A stretch of DNA of 5,206 nucleotides from assembly GCA_002505945.1 (NCBI GenBank), contig DAWM01000045.1, forward strand, positions 18,338 through 23,543. Reading direction: 5' to 3'. This DNA comes from Candidatus Woesearchaeota archaeon UBA119. Its GTDB lineage: Archaea > Nanobdellota > Nanobdellia > Woesearchaeales > UBA119. The notes under the pieces are model-generated. The model searched no databases. It was not told the DNA's origin and saw nothing but the letters and a program-made list of their open reading frames with translations. Each line of letters begins with the position of its first letter. The stretch's first letter is position 1. Below, piece after piece: positions 1-5,206 of the stretch. The position numbers were made by a program, and so were the translations under genes.

Positions 1-759
1 AGACACAACAAGCCACAAGCAGTAATCTTTGACTTTGACAATACATTGGAATACTGGCAGAAAGCTTCCAGGAAAGCAGAAAAGAATCTTATTAAAAGAA
101 TAGCAAAGGAATGCAAAATAAAAGAATCCATACTCAAAAGCACATTCCTTAAGAATAAGCATAGATTCCTTATAGAAGGCAAAACCCCCGCAATGTTCTC
201 CCATGCCTTTTGGTTAAAGAAAACCCTAGAAGAGCTTAACCTCTACCTCTCCTTAAGAAGGATACATCACCATACAGAGAAATTTTGGCAGGAAGTAGAA
301 GATAATGTTAGGTTATATGCCGGAGCGCTGGAACTCCTTGATTTTCTAAAGAAGAATAAAATCAAACTAGCACTTATATCTGATTCAGATGGCCTGAAGA
401 AATACAAATATAACAGAATAAAAAGATTGGGCATCAAAAGGTTCTTTGATGTTATCCTCACAAGTGATGATGTGGGTCATAATAAACCTCATCCTGCTAT
501 CTTCAAGAGAACACTAAAGGAATTAAGGATGAAGCCAGATAAGACATGGATGGTAGGAGATAACCCAAGAAGCGATTGCTATGGAGCGAAACTGCTTGGT
601 ATCAACACTATCTGTGTCTTAAGGGGCAGTTGGAAGAAATATTTTTCCCAGCCAAGACTTAAACGAGAATATTCTAAATATCTTGATTATGAATTTGATG
701 ATTTGAGAGAGGTTCTGAGTTTTTTCAGAAAGAAGCTAAGTAAGAAACCTTTAATCTGA
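1..759 (+). CDS. HAD-superfamily phosphohydrolase (HAD-IA-like), 5' end outside window
   Basis: The frame is open from base 1, so the start codon lies upstream. The TTG at 46 is not the start, because the residues before it form HAD motif I (DFDNTL, nucleophile and acid/base Asp at window residues 11 and 13). The other motifs follow in order: motif II Ser127 in LISDSDG, motif III Lys162 in GHNKPHP, and motif IV GDNPRSD with Asp187 and Asp192. The roughly 100 mostly helical residues between motifs I and II fit a C1-type cap. At 252 visible residues, the protein is probably missing only a few N-terminal residues. The family hydrolyses phosphate monoesters in the cytoplasm through an aspartyl-phosphate with Mg2+. 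The substrate cannot be read from the sequence; phosphoglycolate phosphatase-like or nucleotidase-like roles are both possible. Its last 9 bases overlap the end of the convergent radical SAM gene. Family assignment is firm, substrate unknown. Confidence 0.9.
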   Translation, partial: RHNKPQAVIFDFDNTLEYWQKASRKAEKNLIKRIAKECKIKESILKSTFLKNKHRFLIEGKTPAMFSHAFWLKKTLEELNLYLSLRRIHHHTEKFWQEVEDNVRLYAGALELLDFLKKNKIKLALISDSDGLKKYKYNRIKRLGIKRFFDVILTSDDVGHNKPHPAIFKRTLKELRMKPDKTWMVGDNPRSDCYGAKLLGINTICVLRGSWKKYFSQPRLKREYSKYLDYEFDDLREVLSFFRKKLSKKPLI

Positions 760-2208
760 TACCACTAATTCTTTCAATTTTAAAGCAAGCAAAAAACCCA
801 ACAAATCATGTTTGAATCTAAAGCGAGCAATAGGCTTATACAACATAGCTAAGAACCTCATAAATTTATTATCAATCTCCTCATATTTTTTATCTAAGAA
901 CATAGATAAAAAATTAAGCTTAAGAATCTCTTTTTGAGTTTTCTGAGAAAGCCATGGAAAATCTATCCGGTTGGTGTGGAAAAGCCCCCATTCTTCTAGC
1001 GATTGCGGTTCTTTCAATCCCTTTTCCTTGCAAACTTCAAAGAGAGGATTTCCTGGCAGAGGTCGGTAACAATGTAAAAGAGAAACCTTAGCATTACTGT
1101 TTTGTTCAAGCAAATTTGTAATCATATTTCTAACAGCATCCCTATCTTTTTCAGTCTCATCTGGAAAGCCCATTATAAAAGCAAAATAAGGATGAATTCC
1201 TGTTCCAACAAACCTTCTCGATAAATCATAAACATCATTTACGTTTATTCCCTTATTAATATAATCCAACATCTTTTGAGAACCTGCTTCTACACCCAAC
1301 ACAACCCGTCTCAGACCACTTCTATTCAGAAGACGGATATCTACATCATCCAACTTTAGGAAATCATCTACCCTAGCATCAACATTCCAGATGACATTCA
1401 AATCCTTATCCAACAATAGCTGAGCAAACCTCTTCATCCTTTTAATACTAACAAAAGAATTTAGATCCTGAAAAATTACCCCATCTACTTTGAATTTCTT
1501 TTTAAGGTATTCTACCCACTTTACCATTATCTCAGGAGACATCCCTCTCCAAACCTGTTGATAAGCACATTTGTTGACATAGCAGAAGCCACAACGATGG
1601 GGGCAACCCCTTGATCCTTCTAATATAAGCATTTTCTTATTGCCATAAGAAAGAATATAATCCTCTTCATTGATAAGATGATAAGGAAGAAATGGGAGGT
1701 TATCCAAATCAATCAAGGGGGCAGTAGAATTGTTCTTTATTTGTCCATTCTCATCCACATACCAAAGATTATGCACTTCTTCAATATTTTTCTTTCTATC
1801 TAAGAATTTTACAAACTCATAAAAAGCCACCTCTCCTTCTCCTTCAAGAACATAATCAACAAATGCATTATTTAGAGTCTGTTTAGGAAGGATTGAGGGA
1901 TGAGGTCCTCCCCAGATAACAGGAACATCCGAAACCTCTTTTACAACCCGCGATGCTTCTAGGGCGTATAGAATTTGCTCTCCAGTAGATGCTGTAACCC
2001 CTACACATTTAGGAGAAGTTTTCAACTCATTCTGCAATGCCTTTTTCCAGTGTTTATTTGTTCTCTGATCAATTATCTTAACTGAATATTCTTTCGAAAC
2101 GTATACAGATACATTTAGAAGAGGTAAGGGCATATAGTGATGTTTCATCACTTTCTCTAGAAAACTTCCTTTAGGGTAAATTAGAACAATATCTGCCATT
2201 CTTAACAT
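751..2208 (-). CDS. B12-binding-domain radical SAM protein (BchE/class B methylase-like)
   Basis: This 485-residue protein has the BchE-like two-domain order. Residues about 5-140 resemble a cobalamin-binding Rossmann domain, with GVTASTGEQ at 70-78, WGGPHPSILP at 99-108 and a VLEGEGE motif at 120-126. The radical SAM core follows, with the 4Fe-4S ligands Cys202, Cys206 and Cys209 in GCPHRCGFC. Later core signatures are GVEAGS and FIMGFPDET. Relatives use cobalamin, a 4Fe-4S cluster and SAM to methylate or rearrange unactivated carbons in lipids, cofactors or antibiotics; the substrate here is unknown. The classical DxHxxG cobalamin-ligand motif is not evident; the nearest stretch is DQRTNKH at 47-53, so cobalamin may bind His-off or not at all. 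I chose the ATG at 2208 because a TATA box predicts transcription starting 2-3 nt before it; Met4 is an alternative start. By hand count, 7 of 23 arginines are CGN, unlike its neighbours. Confidence 0.9.
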   Translation of the reverse strand: MLRMADIVLIYPKGSFLEKVMKHHYMPLPLLNVSVYVSKEYSVKIIDQRTNKHWKKALQNELKTSPKCVGVTASTGEQILYALEASRVVKEVSDVPVIWGGPHPSILPKQTLNNAFVDYVLEGEGEVAFYEFVKFLDRKKNIEEVHNLWYVDENGQIKNNSTAPLIDLDNLPFLPYHLINEEDYILSYGNKKMLILEGSRGCPHRCGFCYVNKCAYQQVWRGMSPEIMVKWVEYLKKKFKVDGVIFQDLNSFVSIKRMKRFAQLLLDKDLNVIWNVDARVDDFLKLDDVDIRLLNRSGLRRVVLGVEAGSQKMLDYINKGINVNDVYDLSRRFVGTGIHPYFAFIMGFPDETEKDRDAVRNMITNLLEQNSNAKVSLLHCYRPLPGNPLFEVCKEKGLKEPQSLEEWGLFHTNRIDFPWLSQKTQKEILKLNFLSMFLDKKYEEIDNKFMRFLAMLYKPIARFRFKHDLLGFLLALKLKELVVSD

Positions 2209-2232
2209 CCAGTTCCTAATAAAAGCTCATTT

Positions 2233-2241
2233 TATTTTAAA
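2233..2241 (-). promoter_or_regulatory. TATA box for the radical SAM gene
   Basis: The minus strand reads TTTAAAATA here, close to the archaeal TATA consensus. Its centre, near 2237, lies about 26 nt before 2210-2211, so the predicted transcript would start only 2-3 nt ahead of the ATG at 2208. An AGGA at 2214-2217 on the same strand would then lie upstream of the transcript start and could not act as a ribosome binding site. The call rests on sequence and spacing only. Confidence 0.5.
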
Positions 2242-2294
2242 CTTTCTTATCTAGGTTCATTTCACGCTTTTCTAGATACATATAACTGAAAACA

Positions 2295-2302
2295 TTTAAA
2301 TA
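2295..2302 (+). promoter_or_regulatory. TATA box for the herA-like operon, leaderless transcript
   Basis: TTTAAATA is a near-perfect archaeal TATA box, and it is preceded by an A-rich stretch (GAAAACA, about 2288-2294) where the TFB recognition element should be. The box centre is 26-27 nt before the A of the ATG at 2325, so transcription should begin at or next to the start codon. No Shine-Dalgarno-like sequence precedes that ATG, which agrees with a leaderless mRNA. It lies back to back with the promoter of the radical SAM gene in a 116-bp divergent region. Confidence 0.65.
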
Positions 2303-2324
2303 GTGACAGAATGCTCAAAAAGTT

Positions 2325-4157
2325 ATGATATTAGGAAGAATTACAGGAAAGGTAACCACTACTGAATTCAGCTTTTTGGTAGAGAAGGAACAGGCCTCAA
2401 AAAAGCTTGAATTTGTACAGGTAATTGGTGCTGATAGCAACTACTACCTATGTCAGATTGTGGAATTAGAAAGAGACTCGGACAAGACTATTGCGAAATG
2501 CAGGATTATAGGTCATAAGGATGAGAAAACCAACAGAATTCTCCAACCGAGATTGCCTTTCAAACCAGGAACAGAGGTCTTGTTAGCAAATGAAGGGTTC
2601 ATAAAGAAGATTATATTTCTTAGGAATCCTGAAAGAGGAGCTTTTATGGGTCATCTAGAGGATAAGAATGTAAGGGTAAATCTTGATTTAAATAAAATAC
2701 TTACCAAACATATCGCAATCCTGGCAAAATCAGGTGCAGGTAAATCCTACACTTCTGGAGTGTTAGTAGAGGAGATATTAGATAAAGGCGTTCCAATACT
2801 AATCTTTGATCCACATGGAGAATATTCTTCCTTAAAGGAACCAAACCCTTCAAAAGAGGACGAGAACACGCTCAAATCTTATGGCTTGAGCCCGAAAGGA
2901 TACCCTGACAGAATAATTGAATATGGAGAACCTGAAGTAATCAAAGGAGCATTATCAATCAGACTAAAGGATGATTTTACCCCTTCTGAGCTTACCAGGA
3001 TCCTGCCTTCAAAGATAACCCCTGGCCAAAAGGCGCTCCTCTATGCTTCTATAAAGGATTTGGAGGCAATAAACCTAGGTGAGTTAATGTTCTCTATATC
3101 CAATGAAGAAAGCAACCAGAAATATCAACTCTTAGGTGTATTAGATGTGCTGAAAAAGGCATCCATATTTTCAGAGAATGCCTTGAGCTATTCAAACCTA
3201 ATCAAGAAAGGACAACTAACCCTTTTCAATCTTAAAGGATATAACCCATATATACAACAGGTAATTGTGTATCTTACAGCAAAGAAACTCTTTGAGTTGA
3301 GGAAGAGAGGCAAGGTTCCTCCTTTCTTTATGCTAGTGGAGGAAGCCCACAACTTCTGCCCTGAGAGGTCATTTGGAGAAGCAATCTGTTCTCCCATATT
3401 GAGAATAATCGCCTCAGAAGGAAGAAAATTCGGAATAGGATTGTGCGTAATCAGCCAAAGACCCGCTAGAGTAGACAAGAATGTGCTTTCTCAATGCTCT
3501 ACTCAAGTCTTGATGAAAATGACTAATCCAAACGACTTAAAAGCCATATCCAACTCGGTAGAGGGGGTTACATATGAAACCGAATCAGTTCTGATGAACC
3601 TTCCAATAGGCTCTGCATTAATATCGGGTTTTGTAGATGTGCCTTTAGTAGTAAGAATAAGAAAGAGAAAGACCAGGCATGGGGGAGAAGCAGAGAAGGT
3701 GCTTAACGAGCTTTCATCTGAGAACTTTGAAGAAGACTTTTTAAAAGAAACCAAGGATTACAAAGATAAGAATAAATGGGTGGTGTACCCGAGCATATCC
3801 AAGAGAGATATAAAACTGATGAGCAAGAAGAAGATTGAGAGGGTTTCAACAATCCTTTTCCCTGCGCTTTTTGTTAAGGTAGAAGATAAAGATAAGAATA
3901 GCAAAGGGTTGCTCTTTGACTTGATATCCGGAAAGCAGATCCTTGACTTAGACGAAAGAAAGACTTCTGCGGATTACATGATTGAAGAAAGCCAGGATTT
4001 TCAATTAAACCATGAAGAGATTGAAGCTGACAAAGTTATGGAAGAAAAGTTATCTCCAGAAACAGTCCTCAACAGATTAAAGAATTACATTATATTAGAG
4101 AAAAAGAAATGCTTTGGAGTATTGTACAAGCCTACATATTCCAAAGAACAACAATAA
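2325..4157 (+). CDS. HerA-like hexameric ATPase (DUF87, FtsK-HerA superfamily)
   Basis: This 610-residue P-loop ATPase starts MILGRITG, as HAS-barrel N-termini do (residues about 1-100, beta-rich), followed by the HerA ATPase core. Walker A is AKSGAGKSY with Lys140, followed by the family-typical FDPHGEY at 161-167. Walker B is LVEEAHNF with Glu339-Glu340, a variant of the usual DE. Then come SEGRKFG at 364-370 and the strongly conserved ISQRP (376-380) and SQCSTQ (389-394) segments. HerA forms hexameric DNA pumps that, with NurA and Mre11-Rad50, process DNA ends; other HerA-like ATPases work with diverse nucleases in defence. No nurA, mre11 or rad50 is visible here. Residues about 455-610 form a further charged region that I do not recognise. 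The ATG at 2325 is supported by a TATA box at leaderless spacing. The next gene starts 12 nt after the stop, so they are probably cotranscribed. All 26 arginines are AGA/AGG. Superfamily firm, cellular role not. Confidence 0.92.
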   Translation: MILGRITGKVTTTEFSFLVEKEQASKKLEFVQVIGADSNYYLCQIVELERDSDKTIAKCRIIGHKDEKTNRILQPRLPFKPGTEVLLANEGFIKKIIFLRNPERGAFMGHLEDKNVRVNLDLNKILTKHIAILAKSGAGKSYTSGVLVEEILDKGVPILIFDPHGEYSSLKEPNPSKEDENTLKSYGLSPKGYPDRIIEYGEPEVIKGALSIRLKDDFTPSELTRILPSKITPGQKALLYASIKDLEAINLGELMFSISNEESNQKYQLLGVLDVLKKASIFSENALSYSNLIKKGQLTLFNLKGYNPYIQQVIVYLTAKKLFELRKRGKVPPFFMLVEEAHNFCPERSFGEAICSPILRIIASEGRKFGIGLCVISQRPARVDKNVLSQCSTQVLMKMTNPNDLKAISNSVEGVTYETESVLMNLPIGSALISGFVDVPLVVRIRKRKTRHGGEAEKVLNELSSENFEEDFLKETKDYKDKNKWVVYPSISKRDIKLMSKKKIERVSTILFPALFVKVEDKDKNSKGLLFDLISGKQILDLDERKTSADYMIEESQDFQLNHEEIEADKVMEEKLSPETVLNRLKNYIILEKKKCFGVLYKPTYSKEQQ

Positions 4158-4159
4158 AA

Positions 4160-4166
4160 GAGATGA
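4160..4166 (+). promoter_or_regulatory. Weak ribosome binding site for the asnB-like gene
   Basis: GAGATGA differs by one base from GAGGTGA, the complement of the archaeal 16S rRNA 3' end, and lies 3 nt before the ATG at 4170. The spacing is short and the match imperfect. An internal gene of a polycistronic mRNA would need such a site, which gives mild support to the chosen start. The ATG inside the motif (4163) is in another frame. Confidence 0.35.
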
Positions 4167-4169
4167 ATC

Positions 4170-5048
4170 ATGATTCTCAACAAAAACATAAAACTAAATT
4201 CTGAGGAGGAATGGCATAAGTATATAACTTCTATAATCAAAAAAGCTAGGGGAAAGAAAAGGTTAAATGGAGAAAAAGCGATTGAGGAATTAAAGCATTC
4301 TGTTCTACAAGGTTTTGATGAGATATTGCCTAAAAGATTTATACTTCTTTTCTCCGGGGGTATAGATTCTGTTCTGATTAGCTTAATAGCCAAGAGAACT
4401 GAGAGAGATTTTCTATGTATTACAGGAGGTTTTGGGGGATCCCATGACATAAAACTCGCCAAAGAGATAGCCAGAGAATATGGTTTAGAAATAGAGGTAA
4501 TATATTTTAATAATAATAAACTCCTGGAAGGACTAAAAGAAACAAAAAGGATTACCCAGAAATCGGATATCGTCAGCATTGAGGTTGGAACAGTATTCTA
4601 CCTCTTGCTTAATGGCTCTAAGAAAGCAAAGGAATATGACTTTATTGCAAGTGGATTGGGTGCCGAAGAACTTTTTGCAGGCTATCAAAAATATGCTGAT
4701 TCCCTAAATCCAGAAGAAGCATGTATAAAAGGGTTGATGAACAGTTTTAAGAAGGATATTCAAAGGGATGAACCTCTAATAAGCGCATTCTCAAAAGAAG
4801 GAATATTCCCTTTCCTTCATCCAAAGATAATTGAAACCTCTTTGAGGATACCGATTGAATTCAAGTTAAAAAATGGTTATAAGAAATACTGCTTAAGGGA
4901 AGTAGCCCAAAAACTTGGTTTGAAGCAGGAATGGGCCTTTGAGCGCAAGAAAGCAGCCCAGTATGGCTCAAACCTAGATAAAGAGACCTCGCGCCTTTCC
5001 AAGAAGAAGGGATTCAAAAAGAAAGGAGACTTTCTTAGAACACTTTAA
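4170..5048 (+). CDS. Stand-alone asparagine-synthase-like PP-loop ATP pyrophosphatase
   Basis: The 292 residues match the C-terminal synthetase half of AsnB. The ATP-pyrophosphatase PP-loop SGGIDS is at 62-67 after strand RFILLF. GGFGGSHDIKLAKEIA at 86-101 matches the AsnB segment that follows the PP-loop. SGLGAEELFAGY at 161-172 corresponds to the AsnB motif SGEGADELFGGY. The segment YCLREVAQKLG (240-250) followed by ERKKAAQYGS (258-267) is the usual C-terminal signature. Such enzymes adenylate a carboxylate or similar group and then add a nucleophile. There is no N-terminal glutaminase domain with a catalytic Cys2, so it would need free ammonia, a partner amidotransferase or another nucleophile. 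Two changes in the 161-172 motif (Glu to Leu163, Asp to Glu166) hint at an altered reaction. The last about 20 residues are Lys/Arg-rich. It follows the herA-like gene by 12 nt and probably shares its mRNA. Free-standing asparagine synthetase, tRNA modification and amide-forming biosynthesis are all possible. Confidence 0.85.
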   Translation: MILNKNIKLNSEEEWHKYITSIIKKARGKKRLNGEKAIEELKHSVLQGFDEILPKRFILLFSGGIDSVLISLIAKRTERDFLCITGGFGGSHDIKLAKEIAREYGLEIEVIYFNNNKLLEGLKETKRITQKSDIVSIEVGTVFYLLLNGSKKAKEYDFIASGLGAEELFAGYQKYADSLNPEEACIKGLMNSFKKDIQRDEPLISAFSKEGIFPFLHPKIIETSLRIPIEFKLKNGYKKYCLREVAQKLGLKQEWAFERKKAAQYGSNLDKETSRLSKKKGFKKKGDFLRTL

Positions 5049-5074
5049 CACTACTATGTGAGTGTGTTCGTAAT

Positions 5075-5135
5075 CATAAAAATTCACCCTGAAGGCTAGG
5101 TGTTAAACCCTATGCCAAAATTGTGAATTTTTGTG
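5075..5135 (+). terminator. Two-tier hairpin with T5 tract, likely operon terminator or structured RNA
   Basis: A perfect 10-bp inverted repeat pairs AAAAATTCAC (5078-5087) with GTGAATTTTT (5123-5132). It extends outward to 13 pairs (5075-5087 with 5123-5135), including one G-U. Inside, after a symmetrical 6-by-6 internal loop, GGCTAGG (5094-5100) pairs with CCTA plus GCC (5109-5112 and 5114-5116, one bulged T) around an 8-nt loop. The T5 run at 5128-5132, about 80 nt after the asnB-like stop, could end transcription of the operon. The A5 run on the other arm gives the same signal on the minus strand, so it may act in both directions. The second stem is more than a terminator needs. The base pairing is seen directly; the function is inferred. 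Confidence 0.45.
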
Positions 5136-5141
5136 CATAAC

Positions 5142-5149
5142 ATAAATAA
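5142..5149 (+). promoter_or_regulatory. Possible TATA box for a transcript running out of the window
   Basis: ATAAATAA, within AACATAAATAAGTATA, resembles an archaeal TATA element just after the hairpin. The predicted transcript start would be near 5172. No ATG, GTG or TTG in a sensible context follows before the window ends, so what it drives cannot be seen. AT-rich spacer DNA often yields such matches by chance, so this is a weak call. Confidence 0.2.
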
Positions 5150-5206
5150 GTATACCAGGTTAAAGCCAACAGGGATTACATCTCTCCTTTCAGGCATAAC
5201 CAACTA

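Noticed and set aside
46..48. TTG as the start codon of the HAD gene
   Set aside because: The in-frame residues before it form the catalytic HAD motif I (DFDNT), so the protein must begin upstream, outside the window.
4085..4579. 164-residue open frame on the minus strand
   Set aside because: It lies opposite the asnB-like PP-loop region and the herA-like 3' end, has no recognisable motif and reads as a low-complexity hydrophobic shadow. The minus-strand frames at 267-461, 3188-3478 and 3503-3754 were dropped for the same reason.
5048..5065. Hairpin ACACT/AGTGT directly after the asnB-like stop codon
   Set aside because: Only 5 pairs with an 8-nt loop and no following T run; too weak to call a terminator.
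5075..5142. H/ACA guide RNA (stem, internal loop, stem, ACA at 5140-5142)
   Set aside because: The general shape is similar, but no K-turn or K-loop is visible in the upper stem, the lower stem is too long, and ACA lies 17 nt from the internal loop instead of the usual 14-16.
5096..5197. 33-codon minus-strand frame beginning MPERRDVIPVG
   Set aside because: It is short, runs through the inverted repeat, and has no promoter evidence or recognisable family.
5133..5206. Plus-strand frame from GTG at 5133, open to the window end (begins MHNINKYTRLKPTG)
   Set aside because: Its start sits inside the hairpin right arm, it has no ribosome binding site or well-placed TATA box, and only 24 residues are visible. 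It could be real only if it continues well past the window.
5172..5206. tRNA beginning GGGATTA downstream of the possible TATA box
   Set aside because: No D-arm or anticodon-arm pairing follows and the expected T at position 8 is missing, so cloverleaf folding fails.

Overview
The window looks like AT-rich chromosomal DNA from an archaeon. Three things support this: a HerA-type hexameric translocase with a HAS-barrel-like N-terminus, archaeal TATA boxes spaced so that the transcripts would be leaderless or nearly so, and arginine coded almost only by AGA/AGG in three of the four genes. I cannot place the lineage; a DPANN or other uncultured euryarchaeal-grade genome would fit, but that is a guess. 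No transposase, integrase, tRNA, rRNA or CRISPR array is visible.

Layout: (1) Positions 1-759, plus strand, hold the 3' portion of a HAD-superfamily phosphohydrolase whose start lies before the window. (2) Positions 751-2208, minus strand, hold a B12-binding-domain radical SAM enzyme. It converges on the HAD gene, and the two share 9 bp at their stop codons. (3) Positions 2209-2324 form a divergent promoter region with one TATA box for each direction. (4) Positions 2325-4157, plus strand, encode a HerA/DUF87-type ATPase with a long C-terminal region. (5) After a 12-nt gap, positions 4170-5048, plus strand, encode a stand-alone asparagine-synthase-like PP-loop ATP pyrophosphatase without a glutaminase domain. 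(6) The last 158 bases carry no convincing gene. They contain a two-tier inverted-repeat structure (5075-5135) with a T5 tract, a likely terminator or structured RNA, and possibly a promoter for something beyond the window.

The HAD gene and the radical SAM gene are ordinary-looking enzymes of unknown substrate. The most interesting unit is the two-gene operon herA-like plus asnB-like, driven by a leaderless promoter. It has no nurA, mre11 or rad50 in view, although these are the usual archaeal partners of HerA. A DNA-translocating ATPase paired with an adenylating PP-loop enzyme that has a basic C-terminal tail could be a nucleic-acid-modification or defence pair. That is inference only, from two adjacent genes.
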